From positions 124,001 to 188,000 of the forward strand of contig CAJQUW010007737.1 in assembly GCA_907163375.1 (NCBI GenBank): a DNA stretch of 64,000 bases, in the 5' to 3' direction. The translations under genes and the position numbers were made by a program. The notes under the pieces were generated by a model, which was not told the DNA's origin, made no database searches, and was given only the letters and a program-made list of their open reading frames with translations. Positions 1-11,409 of the stretch are shown here, one piece after another (within the stretch, counting starts at the first letter, position 1; each line of letters starts with the position of its first letter). The DNA comes from Prostheceraeus crozeri. Its lineage: Eukaryota > Platyhelminthes > Polycladida > Euryleptidae.

Positions 1-612
1 TTATTTTTGTGCTGTGTATTCTCTTACCATTTGAAACGTCTATCATGACTGACCTTACAACACCATCTTTTCCCTGATTGAGCTTCCGTTTTCTGCCTAG
101 CCGCCATTTTAATCTAGGAATTTTCTTTTCATCAATCTGACCTACTCCTGGGTAAATGGAAGTTCCCTTGTTCGTCTTCCTACCCTTCTCTTGCAGTGAC
201 AGAATGTATGACTTCGTCCATTCGCCTCAAAAATGGTTGAGGAATATGTTATTTCTCATTATTAGACTTGTTATACTCTTAGTTCTTTCCTTATCAAAGA
301 TATCATGAGGCTGGGTCAGACGCCTCAAAATCAATAAATGAGCTGGTGCTGTAACCTCTTCTCGAGAGTCTGACAAATATCCTAACGGCCTTGAATTCAA
401 AATTCCCTCAATTTCAGTAACTACTGCTTGTAGCTCAAAGAAATCAATTCTACTCTTCTCATATTGCTTGTAGTCATTCTATGAGCTATCTTTTTGTCTT
501 TTATGAGACGTTCATGAAAACCTCCAATCCAGGGGCGTATTTCCAGATAAATTCCCAATTTATCTCTATTCCATTGACAAACCTCTGACATTTGCTAGGT
601 TTTTCACGAAGC
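1..612 (-). pseudogene. BEL/Pao-type integrase C-terminal relic
   Basis: Read on the minus strand, this stretch gives the end of an LTR-retrotransposon integrase. In order I see PWIGGFHERLIKD, EIEGILNSRPLGYLS (holding the third catalytic acid of the DDE integrase), APAHLLILRRL, then GEWTKSYILSLQEKGR and KWRLGRKRKLNQGKDGVVRS. The last two match the DUF5641-like tail that follows the integrase in BEL/Pao elements. A TGA replaces the expected Trp in the HFW-type motif just before GEWTK, and pieces upstream of PWIGG are missing, so the copy is dead. The reading frame runs off the window at position 1, so the 3' end of the element lies outside. No LTR was identified. The family call rests on remembered motif patterns, not on an alignment. 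Confidence 0.7.
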
Positions 613-887
613 CTTTACGATGCTAGAAGCTATTTGAAAAGGCTAAAATTGTCACTTACTAAATTGGTAATATTACGTCTAGCAACGAACCGTCTCAATC
701 GGATGAAATTGATAAATGCCAGTAATCAAATCAAGATGAAATTTAATCATCCATGAATCCTACAGGGCGTCGGCCAGATTTCAAGCTTCAAATTAGAGGG
801 CGATTCCCGGGCTTTTATCGGCTTCATCTTTCGAAACTCAACTTCAATATCTTGTGCAAGTAGTTGACCACACGACGGGAGATCATG

Positions 888-1127
888 ATGATTTTTGGAA
901 AAAATGAAGGTAGAAGCTCCCCCAATCAGTTTTCGGTCGTCTATGTAATTTAAGTTAAAAAAATCCGACAGATCTTCGGCGTCCAGTGCCTTATAAAGTA
1001 TTGTGAGATAGACCACTGAAGGTGCTGGACGCCGAAGATCTGTCGGATTTTTTTGAACTTGAATTTCATAGACGACCGAAAACTGATTGGGGGAGATTCT
1101 ACCCTCTTTCTTCTAAAAAACATCCTG
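888..1127. repeat. Inverted duplication, ~105-bp arms
   Basis: Positions 888-992 and 1019-1127 are inverted copies of each other, separated by about 26 bases. The shared core includes gacgccgaagatctgtcgga and the block around cccccaatcagttttcggtc. The arms differ by scattered substitutions, so the event is not recent. The arms cut through the 3' part of the minus-strand reading frame that begins at 2107, and explain why similar peptides (LDAEDLSDFF) can be read on both strands. Confidence 0.85.
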
Positions 1128-2107
1128 TACAAAATTCTCTTCTCTGGAATTGCAGCAACATAGACTTTTATGAAATGTATAGTGACACGAACCTCGTTGA
1201 TAATGGATAGAGGATCACAATCTGCGTAGACGATTGAGAATGACCGTCGAACTAGTTGCTGATTGTCTTTGGCTATCCACTGATGATCCGTCTGAACACC
1301 GGTCATCTTTGGCGCGTTCTCAATAATATTCTGTAACTGGTGATAAGTACAATCAATGTTACCGGACGACACGACCGTGCCTACAATTTTACTGTTGTAC
1401 TCGTTGAGACAGGTAACGAACTGTTGAGCACTCTGCACCTGGTAACGTCTCGAGCGAACACAGTCCCAAGCAAAGTTTTTATGAAGCACACAGCAGCGAA
1501 CGTTGTGTGGAGTCTTGCCAATAGGGATGACGCGTTCGGGACGGGCATTATAGAAGAGAGACTTGCCAACTAATTTGCCGTGTTTTTCTACGAACCTTCG
1601 ATAAAACTCTCCAACTGTGTAGATCATCGAACGCTTTTGAACCTTAATCTTCTCGCCTTTTTCGCGCACAGTAACATAGTCTTTGGTTCCTGGACAGACA
1701 CGGGATATTTCATCCTGATCGTAGAAATCAGCAATGGAGTCTTTGTGGCTTTCTGATAAAGATGTTCTCTTCCCTTTAATGAACGACGAGCTGCTGGAGA
1801 CTTGGTATTCTTCAGCAATTGCTTGTGCTATGACTTTCCTGTGACGTGGGGAACGTGGCATTGCATTGATCACTCGCTGTTTTGCATTCGATTCGGCCGC
1901 TTTTGTTTTGAAAACCGTGTTGGAATCATTCAACTTCCTCTTCTCTAGGAGATTTTTCATCCTTACTTTAGCCTTCTCACGATCACATTCGAGTTCTTCT
2001 TGGGTCATATTTGAACGTCTCACTCTCATCCGGTCAACTTCTCGGGAAAGATATGATGAATTTGTGGAACGATACTTCTTCGCGATTTCAGCTCGAGTCT
2101 TGCCCAT
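950..2107 (-). pseudogene. Broken gene of an uncharacterised repetitive family
   Basis: An open frame of about 385 codons, starting MGKTRAEIAKKYR. The N-terminal ~110 residues are basic and coil-forming. A central block has FYDQDEISRVCPGTKDYVTV, KVQKRSMIYTVGEFYRRF, a GKSLFYNARPERVIP stretch and PHNVRCCVLHKNF. I recognise this CPG-KD ... QKR ... RP ... PHNV-C pattern from multicopy, uncharacterised invertebrate proteins that are probably transposon-related; I cannot give a function. After PHNV the expected Cys-rich continuation is absent and the last ~60 residues come from the inverted duplication at 888-1127, so the C terminus is probably not native. The ATG at 2105-2107 is preferred because the frame upstream has only non-ATG codons. 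Confidence 0.5.
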
Positions 2108-2159
2108 TTTTCGGTCATGAATCACATTGAAATATATCTTCCATTGTTTTATATTTCAC

Positions 2160-2450
2160 AGTCAAAAATATTCATGGGACGCCCACGACTACTAAAAATA
2201 GCGCAACTTATACCCATGTTCATGGGAAAATCCTGGATACTTAAAATAGCCTATTTCTTTTACCCAATACATTCATTTGCTCCCATTCCGTTAATCAGTC
2301 ATGTCATGGGAAGCCCAAGGCTACTAAAAAAGGTTTACATTATGGTTGATGTGTGTTTCTCCACCTAAGACGTACATCTGTCTCCATATCGATTAAATCA
2401 GTCTTGAAATATCATGCGAATCCCTGGACTGCTAAAAATGGAATTACTCG
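2160..2450. repeat. Four degenerate ~30-bp CATGGGA motifs
   Basis: Four spaced copies of a motif of the form catgggacgcccacgacta followed by ctaaaaatag occur near 2172, 2218, 2303 and 2412. All are on the plus strand and diverged. Nothing coding is associated. Confidence 0.5.
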
Positions 2451-2751
2451 TGAGTCAAGAGAATTTCTTGGAAACTTTAGAATAACTTACAAGCAACTAG
2501 GACATTGAAGTGCGTCAAAATTGTACCTAGCCATGAGTCGTTTCTTTGTAAATTTGTACCAGTATGACTAACTTTCGTGAATGAACTTGTATGCCAAAAA
2601 AACGACGAATGCCAATAGATATTCGATGCCCGACACGAAGCTAATGTTCCGAAATGATTTATTAACTTTATCTTCATACAAAGGAATGCATGGAGCGCGT
2701 TTGTGACTGATTTCTTTTTCGAATATGTTTTCTGATGAAGTTGGACAAAAT

Positions 2752-3134
2752 GTTCGTTCGTGACCTCACTTCTCGAAACTTATGAACTGCTAGTAATCAA
2801 ACGTTTCTAGATTTCTTTTCAGCATTTAAATTGATCAAATACCATACTAGTCTATTCAATCAGAGCAAATTTCGTGATAAAGAATCCATAGCTTTGGAGG
2901 TTATTAACGTTTACATTTTTTTCGAAAAAGTCGTGTCGTTCTGTGTTCGTTCGTGACCACTCAAACTATTGTATTTTAAACCATCAAATACACATTTTTT
3001 CATCGGTTTGGCTAGTGTTTCATAAACAGTGAATATTGCAGCCAATTCAAATAAAGTATGATTATCACCGGTTCAATAGGTTAGAAATGACAATCAGTAA
3101 TGTAACAATAAATCCTGCAAAGTTCGTTCGTGAC
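2752..3134. repeat. Degenerate ~185-bp repeat marked by GTTCGTTCGTGAC
   Basis: The 13-base motif gttcgttcgtgac appears at 2752, 2945 and 3122, spaced 193 and 177 bases. A weaker gcgtttgtgactg lies at about 2698. The intervening sequence is A+T-rich and only weakly alike, so this may be an old tandem repeat. No gene was seen between 2108 and 3326. Confidence 0.4.
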
Positions 3135-3326
3135 TGCGTGGAATTGCCCTATAACTTAAGGTTACAATGAAACTTCTGGGCTTCTACGTCTGATTGAAGA
3201 TATTGATAAATAGTTACTGAGATTGGTGTTTAGCCTGCAGCTGTTGAAAATGTCAATTCTGTTATATTTGTCGACTAAATGTGTTATGTTATGAATGCCA
3301 TCAGTACAATCCATCCCATAAAATGT

Positions 3327-3366
3327 AGGGGCATCTAGGGGCATCTAGGGGCATCTAGGGGCATCT
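3327..3366. repeat. 10-bp microsatellite, four perfect units
   Basis: The unit aggggcatct is repeated four times without error. It sits in otherwise unremarkable DNA. Confidence 0.9.
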
Positions 3367-4375
3367 CCAAAATGAGTTCCTAGCAATGTCATAGAAAAGG
3401 ACCTAACTACTACAGATCTCAGATTCACCACACTTCAGAGATTCAAATATCGATCAACTCAAGCTTGATAAGGATCATCCTGTCACTACGATAGTCACCC
3501 TTTCAGTCTCCTTCTACGACACGAAAGGATAACGTCGGTTCTATTACGCCGCAGACCACAAAGGCAAAATCCACTTATTGAAGTAGGATGAAACAACTAT
3601 GAATATTAATTTTCTTTATCGATTTCAAAATGCTAAATGTGATGAAAAAATCAATCACTTTGGAGTTCCTTGTTTCAAGACCTTGTAAAATCCAAAGCAA
3701 ATATATCAAATTCTAAGCGGTATTTTAGAACTTTTCATTGTATTTAGGAATTTTTGTGAACATGCGGACGGCCTGGCAAGCCTGATCCCATTCGTGACAA
3801 AGCATAACAAAAATATTCTGAATATTTTCAACAAAGTACTCTCTCCTGCTATAGCGGCTTTAAAATTAATGGATTCCTAGAATACCTAGTCGGATTATAA
3901 AAGCATGCAAACTTAAAAAAATTGTATAGAATTTTGAATAGAAAAAACAAAAAATCAAAAATGGTATAACGAAGTGCGGTGAACATAAAGACCTATATAA
4001 CCTAGATGTGGTTGTTGTAATTACCTGCAGTGAGTGGAAGTGTCCATTCTAGAGTAGAAAAAATCAGACTTTCAAAGTCATCTAATATTAGCCTTTTGTG
4101 CAAACTAATATAGGGTATGCTTTTTTTTGTACGGGTTGTAACTAGTTTTACATCTGCCAAATTGGGGGTATGTTTAGGAAGAGAATATAGATTCAAAGGC
4201 ATCAAATATTATGTCCTAAAAAATACTATCCTACATGTGAGAAAACACATAGCATCCTGTACCAAAAATCATGATCCAAATTTATGAACTATTTCTGATC
4301 TATCAAGAACAGTTAATGCCAGAGAGAAGAAAAAGTTTTTCATTTCTACGCTAAAAGGACTATGTGGTGATGTGG
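3367..4375. other. No feature recognised
   Basis: About 1 kb of A+T-rich sequence with frequent stops in all frames. I see no coding signal, tandem repeat or terminal inverted repeat. Confidence 0.5.
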
Positions 4376-4859
4376 TTTAGGTATTAAGATGAAGGGTCTG
4401 GGGGGTTGGGAAGGTTTGTGAGGGGCGTGGCTGGGAGGGGGGTGGTAGTTTGTGTTGTGGCCGGGTTTTTTTGGTGTTTTTGTTGGGGTGTTGGTTGTTT
4501 TTATGGGGGACGTTGACCGTGCGTAAGGCGATGGGGGGGCTCATCTTTGCGGGGGGCGTGGGGTCGGGTAAGGTGGGGTGGTGGGGTTTTTGGGGGTTGG
4601 TTGGGATGAGAGCTGGCTGATTTAGGCCGGGAGTTGTTCGTCTTTTTGTTATGGGCTGCGATTATGGGGTTTTTTTGCTTGTGTTTGTGTTGGGTTTTTG
4701 ATATTGGTTGGTTTTGGTATTCAGGGATGCTGGTGATGTTGGTGGGCTTGGTTAGCCTATAGTTACAAAAATAAATTTTTGATAGCTTAAGCAAAATTAT
4801 TATGTCTGTAGTGTTCCCCCCCCCCCCCCCCCCCCCCCCCCACTATCCCCCTAACCCGC

Positions 4860-4893
<34 letters not shown>

Positions 4894-4955
4894 ATCTTGC
4901 ACCACACCCCCCATAACCCATCCATCAACCCCACACATACACCCCCCCGCATCAA
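4376..4955. other. Low-complexity G/T block followed by poly-C runs
   Basis: From about 4390 to 4760 the plus strand is almost free of C and made of G and T. It then changes to homopolymers: a 26-base C run at 4816-4841 and a 33-base run at 4861-4893, with C/A-rich sequence to 4955. Both flanks return abruptly to normal composition. Frames open across the block (for example the minus strand at 4501-4794) reflect the lack of A+T-rich stops and are not supported as genes. It may be a genuine low-complexity tract, but long C runs next to C-depleted sequence also suggest a consensus error or assembly artefact. Confidence 0.7.
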
Positions 4956-7450
4956 ATCGATAGCTTCAGTATAGGATTTATTTGCTAACCAACCCGTGAC
5001 CTGAAGTAATCACGTTCCACCACTGAGTTTATGCAACCATAAGTGCTGCTCAATTCATGTATCAAAAACAATGTCTCCAATGATATGAAAATAGTCGCTG
5101 ATGCTTGAGTAGGGACTAATTTGGTGATGCAAACGTGTAAGCCAGATTGTTCATTCTGCAAAAAAGCCAGAAAAGGCAAACACTTTAATAGTTCAAACGA
5201 TAGTTCATTAATGCAAATATGTCAATATAACGAAGCAGAATTTCGTATGATGCTCATTAGTTTGAAATTCAGTATTAAAGTAAATAATGACAAGGCTAGA
5301 GCAAGAAATAATGACAATACGGTATACTTCAGTTTCTATTAATAGTAATAAATCCATTCATGTAATGGCCTATAAATGACATAAAATGCATGCAGCGGAA
5401 TAATCCACCTTTCACTAGTAAATTTTATCGAAAGCCATGTCGAATTCATCGCCTAGCTTTAGTAATATGTACCACGATACGTAGCGGACCACGATATGAA
5501 ATGCCGGTGATTCGACAGCTGTTTTTAAAGAAATCTAACTATTCTGAGAGGTTACTGAACTATTATTTGCTGCACTAAAACAGTGTACAAATGCGCAAGT
5601 TTTGGGAGCGCTCGATAGTCAGACTTCACAAAGTTGTTGAAAGCTCATTTATGGTTCACCTAAATTGTCAATTGCAGAACTATTTGCCTGGCATCAACGG
5701 CTACCATAGCATCACAATGATCGCTGAAATTATCTCTCATGTTCAAATCAAATATCTGATTCTTTCTGTTTCGAACCAACTGAGACATTGTGATGTCAAG
5801 TCACCTGTTACAATTAAATCAGAAAAATAATAATATTGAAAAGTAGATCTTTCTGAAAGTGCATAATTTTCTCGTCTTAGGTTCACCCACCATGAGATCG
5901 ATGAATATAGATTAATCAGTAAAAAGACGCTTTAGTCATGTCTATGCTTTAGATCTATCGACAGTTGTAAAGATTAGTGATGGCCCAATGCATTGATGCA
6001 CTGGGATTTTCAGAAACAGGAAGCCTTCATCATTGTAGTGACAACGCATGTTCACGAATCCATTAATTTTTAATGCACATGTCCGTTCTAGTCCTTTTTC
6101 AGCATAAACTGTCGGATTTCTGTTTGTCAAAGGAGGTTTGATGCCTTGGATGACATTGTTGGACTGTTTTGTAAGCGCAGCTGAATCTGCCATATATCTC
6201 AAGCTCATGGAGTGAGGTGGTTAGGGGGCATAATCAAACATGCCTGCTCGTCATGCCTCACATTCATTTCGTTTGTCTACTTCAATATTAAGAAATCGAA
6301 ATCGTACGTACCTTCAATCGGAATCACATGGCTTTCGTTTACTGAAAATAATTTCGACTAGAAACTGTAATTGAGATTAGGATGTGTGGAATATTTGTCA
6401 CCGATCACATCTTCACAAATTGAAAAAAACGCTGATAGGATTTTGTAATGTGTGTCTTTAATTCAGATGTTGCCTATAAATGTTACTGTAGCATTCACAG
6501 GAAGCAATGAAAGATGGGCCTTCATGTAACTGTTCATTGGCAGTTGCTATTACCACGGTTGAGCCGAAACATTTTTTTGGTCTCGCGGGTATTACACCGA
6601 CTGAGATATCCGCAAAAGTAGAGGACAGCATGAATTGAGTTTTGTTTTTTTTGAGTGTTATTCATAGAGGTGTGTTATCTTCCCAATAGAATTCTCTGCC
6701 TATTATGAATTTCTAAAGATAATAAGGAATGAAGAACAACAGCGAGTCAATGCACATTTTGATACTTATTTTTTTTATTTCGAATTTGTCTTAAAAATGG
6801 GCAATGAATGGACGATTAGTTTATCAAATATCGGTGCATCTTAATATCTGAATAAAAAACGTTTAAAAGATGAATGTCAGTCACTAGATAGTTGATTGTC
6901 AACCTCACTTGTTTCTCTAATTTCCTGGATGTAGTTGTTTCAGCAACTTCAACGGTTTCTACGAAACTCCTTTTGACGATATCTTGATTTTTTCTTACTG
7001 ACAGTGTCTACCCTGTCCAAGATGCTAATGAAAAGTGGTTCTTTGTAGCAAAGTGGCCTAGCTTTTTTTATGCGGCGTTCTTATGAGAAAATGCACTTTG
7101 CACTACTAATGCGTGAATTTCATAATCTGACACGTGAATTTGAAAAGAAATGAACTGATGCATTATGAAGCCGTAATCTTACTGACATGGAGTAATATAC
7201 CATCACCATAAAAACAACCATACCAAAAAATTGACATCAACCCAATAACTTTCGTGAATCATTCTACTTCAAAAAAATTTGCAGAACTTTCATATCTATG
7301 GATATGTTGTATAATCACTTAATGTATGGAAGTGGCAACAACAATTATCAAAATATGCGTCAGCAGTCTTGATAGCTGTCAAAATATTTGATGAAAACTC
7401 TGAATGCAATCTTAGCAAACCAATCACGAGAAGGCGCAATCTTTTTTCGA
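4956..7450. other. Intergenic, only unsupported short frames
   Basis: Short open frames exist at 5121-5342 (+), 5390-5578 (+), 5591-5830 (+) and 5942-6208 (-), each 60-90 codons. None shows a recognisable domain, signal peptide or convincing splice context, so they are left uncalled. The region is A+T-rich and no repeat was identified. Confidence 0.4.
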
Positions 7451-7454
7451 CCAC

Positions 7455-7465
7455 TATATAAAAAA
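7455..7465 (+). promoter_or_regulatory. Candidate TATA box
   Basis: A clean tatataaaaaa lies about 110 bases upstream of the ATG at 7572, where a TATA box would sit for a transcript starting near 7485-7495. It is the only reason to suspect a promoter here. A+T-rich DNA makes chance matches common. Confidence 0.35.
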
Positions 7466-7571
7466 GCATGGAGTTCTCCTTGTCGTAGAATGTGCTACTT
7501 TCTACTTCGTCCATTGATACAATCTATTGAGAGGTGTGACTGCATGCTTATGTAACATTTTTCAGAGTAAC

Positions 7572-7862
7572 ATGAAAACTTGTCTCTTTTTCATCATCAT
7601 TTGTGGTTTCTTTGTGGACTGCACTACAATGAGGAGCCTTGGCAAGGCGTTGCCTTCCAATAATTCTCTTTACTGCTTCTCCAATTTTCACCCTCTAGTC
7701 CGACCATGTCACAGTTCAAACACCTATTTCGTTAAAAATGTAGTATTAATCTCACCGAAGCCAAGTTGCGTAGCCTTCCATTATTTGCCACAGAATTTGT
7801 TGAATCAAGAGAAATCCCCGCTTGCTACTCAATATTTAGTTCAACCTGTTATGCTAGATTGA
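7572..7862 (+). CDS. Small putative secreted protein
   Basis: A 96-residue frame beginning MKTCLFFIIICGFFVDCTT. The first ~18 residues are a short basic start plus a hydrophobic core and would work as a signal peptide with cleavage near VDC or CTT. The remaining ~75 residues carry scattered cysteines (VDCTT, LYCFSN, RPCHSS, PSCVAF) and no known domain. The ATG follows a splice-acceptor-like atttttcag by a few bases and a TATA-like box lies upstream at 7455, so this could be a whole short gene or a first coding exon. The frame also extends upstream of this ATG, but the signal peptide favours the start chosen. Function is unknown, and chance is a real alternative. Confidence 0.35.
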   Translation: MKTCLFFIIICGFFVDCTTMRSLGKALPSNNSLYCFSNFHPLVRPCHSSNTYFVKNVVLISPKPSCVAFHYLPQNLLNQEKSPLATQYLVQPVMLD

Positions 7863-8390
7863 CGATCGTTCGAGAGAGCTGAACATCGTATTCTCAGCAA
7901 TGTGCACCTTTTGCGATGCTAGGTCTACTGAACGCGAAAGAAGCATTCTTTAGGGAGGCATTATATAGGAATGCCAACTCACTAAATTAATGTGAGTTTG
8001 GCAATTTGATAACGAACCCTACATTTTAGGTAATGGCACACCACACATAATGGTGTATTGCCTCTCTTCTTTATAATGCGGTGCACTGTCTCCTTTTGCG
8101 CTCATAAGCATGAACTGCAGTGACAATCTTCGACTGGCTCATGGGCTTCGATTATTCTCAGTCGATCTTCCAATGGAATTGATCTTTGTTTCCGCAACAT
8201 TTTAAGTACCCGCATTGTAGCCTACATATCCGCAACATTGTGACATCTTATATTTCTAACTGAATTAGTCTGCTTTTAATTTTTACCATGAAAATGTTAG
8301 GATTTTCTTAGTGTTGGCCACATGACATATTTTAGTACAACACAATGTCATAACAGAATCGATTATTCACATTGAGCAAAATATCAATTC
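7863..8390. other. No feature recognised
   Basis: About 0.5 kb of A+T-rich sequence downstream of the small secreted-protein frame. Nothing was recognised. Confidence 0.5.
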
Positions 8391-8960
8391 GGAATTGTAA
8401 TGTTGGTGGTGGTGTCGACCCACCCCCTCCCTACTATTGGAAGGATGTCCAGGGGCCATCCGGCGGATCAATCGTCCACTCATAGCGGTGGTTGAGCTCC
8501 ACACACCATGGACGGGAATAACTCACAGGTCCCATCCATAGTGTCAGCGCTGTTTGTGTGTGCAGGAGAAAAAGTGTTTTGTATTGTGCGGATGAGATAT
8601 TCATAGGGTACAGAGAGGTTAAGAGTGGACAGAGGGGTTTATTTTGTGCAAGTACTCTTTTAAGAAGGGTGATCTGCTGGTGCGGAGTTGTGCCAGTGCT
8701 CTGCGTGTGCGTCTGTCGAGTGAAGTGTTGTCTCTGATTTGTGAACTGTGGGGGTTACGTGAATGATTTTGTTTTGTTTGTGCGTTGGGTATGTGCCGAC
8801 TTGGTGAGTGTGTGTTCGTTTGAGTAGTTGTTTAGTTGATGCGTTGAATGACTGTGAATGGGGTGAATTGCACTTCCCTGTGCTGAAAATTGGGTTTTGT
8901 TGTCTGATAGGTGGTGGTTGTTGCTTGAGGAGATGAAGATCCATTTCAATGATCGGGGTT
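8391..8960. other. G+C- and G/T-rich patch
   Basis: Positions 8400-8540 are unusually G+C-rich for the neighbourhood. From 8560 to 8950 the plus strand is G/T-biased and A/C-poor, like 4390-4760 but with no long homopolymers. A minus-strand frame of up to 172 codons (8660-9178) is open here, but its product is low-complexity (His, Gln, Thr, Pro) and it is not called as a gene. Probably an old repeat; I cannot name it. Confidence 0.4.
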
Positions 8961-9719
8961 TTTGTACTCGTAAATCCATAAATTATACTGGCAAACAGTA
9001 TGCCAACCGCAAAATCCGTGATGAATGGGCGACAACTTGATTCGAGTCTAAAAGCTAATTTTGTGATCAACATTGCAATTCGACCAGTCAGAAGAACAAC
9101 ACAAGGCATGTAAATTTTTGCATGCCGCATGAATTTGTATCCACGTAGTTTTGAATTTATGTGTGCATTTTTTTTCATCAGTTTTTATCATTGTTACTTT
9201 AGGACCTTTGTTTGAGCTAATCGAATGGTTATGTTACTCTTTCATCCTCACCCTCACCATCATATACAATTTTTAGGCATTGGCTTATCGATATATGATG
9301 AATGGATGATATTGAGCTTAATAGAGAAAAGCCTATATGATTGAACACTCTGAATGGCAACAAAGTAGCGTGAACAATGTTGGCTGTTCATATCAGTACA
9401 TGGACGTGAAATTTTGTTTAATTGACTCATGCTCTGTGATTTATCTAAACCAGCTTCGTGTAAATCGCCATGTGTTCTCCTAGATCTAAATATGAGTTGT
9501 GTTAGATGCACACAAGATAATCCATATTACAACTAGCAGACATATGTCTTCTACTTGAATTCTGTTGTAATTTCGAGCATTTTTCAGTCAAGTATTTGTT
9601 CTGAAATTTTCTCAAAACTGTCCAGGTATAAGTTGATGAAAAGCATGGAACCATGTATGTGAAGTAAATCTCTATTAATTAAAATGTCAATTTTGACAAT
9701 CTACATGATGACCTAGCGT
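8961..9719. other. No feature recognised
   Basis: A+T-rich, with short frames only (for example 9260-9511 on the minus strand). No motif supports any of them. Confidence 0.45.
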
Positions 9720-9895
9720 CACTACTCCCCATGCTGGTGGCTTAGACGGTGCTGACGTAGACTTCTATCCGTAGCATTCTGATCCTTTGAGTCCGGATGC
9801 ACTTCCTGGTTATTTCCAATGAACCTTGCGGGGGCTCTACCGCTGGGCCAAAAGATCGCTAGGTAAAGTACTTAATCACTGTGCCCCGGAGACCA
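9720..9895 (-). repeat. tRNA-derived SINE-like element
   Basis: On the minus strand the segment contains ggcacagtgattaagtac and then tggcccagcggtagagc (9834-9850), both resembling an RNA polymerase III A box from a tRNA D arm. It is followed by a more complex, G+C-richer body with a weak B-box-like ggactcaaaggatc. Composition contrasts with the A+T-rich flanks. Two A-box-like matches make it a SINE-type relic and not a functional tRNA gene. Confidence 0.4.
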
Positions 9896-11126
9896 TCGTG
9901 CCTCATAACATAATGAATACATCAAATCAATTTCAAAAATTTAAAATGCATCTTTGTGTGTTCAGCAATTTCTTACCTTAGAGTACTTAGATATAGGTAT
10001 GTTATTTGTAGGTCTATCACATAGAAATACAAGCTTAAAAATGTCAAAAAAATACCGGCTATCATCATTTGCTATTTGGAGCTTTGCTTATGCAAGTTGG
10101 ATGTCTGTATATTTTACTTGGACATCTGACTACAATACTCGGATCTTGTTCTTTGCTTTTCCAATTAGGATATTTGTCTATACTAGTCGGATCTCTCTTC
10201 GGGAAAAACTAGTATGATATTGTGACATCATGAATTAGTAGGCTATATATGTGGTTTTGTGAAAGATTAGTTTCTCTTTCTGCTTTACATTCAATGTAGA
10301 GCGGGGATCTAGGAATTGACTTTTCTTTTGACCGTGTGGGATGATCCTTAAAAAACACGGTTTCTGTGAATACTTATTATTTCTTAAGCATGCGGTTTGA
10401 GAAATTGTTTCAAAATTTACTTATTAATTAAGTTTGTTTTCTCGAAAATTGCCAGCAGAAAGCACTTCATCAAGTAAAATTGTATTTGTGTAATTGGTTG
10501 TCCTAAGTCAAAATTGTTTGGATGAGCTTCAGTGTCGTATCACTAGGGGCGGGCAGGTATCATAGCACAGGTTTTTAACGCAATAAGTCATTTATAATCA
10601 GCACACACAGTTTGCTATATATATTAGATATTCACTCATTTTATGAAAATGTTTTAAGACTGTTGTAGCATGAATATTAATCAATAATTTATCAATTTAA
10701 AAGTGGTAATGGTGAAATTTGAGGTGAGATGCTGAGTCGTAGCAAATTGCCACTCCCTGAGTCGTCGGAGATTCTCTGGCTCCACATTCCTAATTTGATA
10801 TTTTTACAATCATCTAGCATTATCTTAGCTTAACTTCGGAAGTAGGCCCTATGGTTGAGCTGATGGAAGTCTGTCCTTGAACCTCGAGTTGGGTGTCGGA
10901 GTTTTATTCAAGACCCGGAGTTTGAGTCTAACTCCGCATCCTTGATTCGCAACTCGCGGTGTTCATTGTTTTCTTATCTCGGATACAGTAATTTTCCCTA
11001 TAACCAAATTCAGAAGCTCTCAGAAATTCTTTTTCATCGAAATTTGTAGAAGCACATTACTATGATCTTCATGAGAATACTTAGATAAAGTTGATTGATG
11101 CTTTACAGTTGAGAAATGTTTTTCAG
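9896..11126. other. Non-coding, with degenerate short repeats
   Basis: Positions 10080-10200 hold imperfect reiterations of a short motif containing ttggat or cggatc with tgtctata, giving a spurious open frame (9954-10217). Around 10855-10960 a G+C-richer segment has a weak tRNA-like pattern (gagtttgagtctaactccg), possibly another SINE relic. No gene was seen before the exon at 11127. Confidence 0.35.
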
Positions 11127-11257
11127 ATGTGGAGAGACGAATATGGTATGATGGAAATGTTACTCTCCTACATTTCCGAATTCAATGACTTCAAATGTTG
11201 GTCGAACTGGAGACCGATCTTGGTGGATATCTTATCATGCCATGAAAATGAACGGCG
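11127..11257 (+). CDS. C2H2 zinc-finger gene, exon 1 seen here
   Basis: Preceded by the acceptor tgtttttcag and followed by the donor gtgagt. It gives 43 codons starting MWRDEYGMMEMLLSYISEF and ends in phase 2 (cg), which the next exon completes to Arg. It codes for an acidic and aromatic stretch with no recognised domain. The ATG directly follows the acceptor, so either translation starts here or an upstream coding exon exists that I could not find. Splicing to the next exon across a ~60-base intron keeps the frame open, strong local support for a real gene. Confidence 0.6.
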
Positions 11258-11317
11258 GTGAGTGAAATGCATTTGTTTCAGTTGTCAAGTATTTTATGTT
11301 TAAGCAATTCTTTACAG

Positions 11318-11409
11318 ACAGCGAGAATCTTTGGCAAATGCAATCATCAATGAAAGAAGAGTTGAACCAATCACGCAATATTCTGAAATGCCTGAAGTCA
11401 AAGAGGAAG
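11318..11409 (+). CDS. C2H2 zinc-finger gene, exon 2
   Basis: Bounded by the acceptor ctttacag and the donor gtaagc. Length is 92 bases (1 + 30 codons + 1), giving QRESLANAIINERRVEPITQ and ending KEE, charged and without a domain. The end phase is 1 (a single g), matching both the exon at 19451 and its longer alternative at 19370. The next intron is about 8 kb and is filled with transposable elements. Confidence 0.6.

Noticed and set aside
4501-4794. 97-codon minus-strand frame rich in Pro, His and Lys
   Set aside because: Falls in the C-depleted G/T tract, where stops are rare on the minus strand; the product is low-complexity.
8660-9178. 172-codon minus-strand frame
   Set aside because: Low-complexity His/Gln/Thr/Pro product from a G/T-biased tract, no domain, no splice or promoter support.
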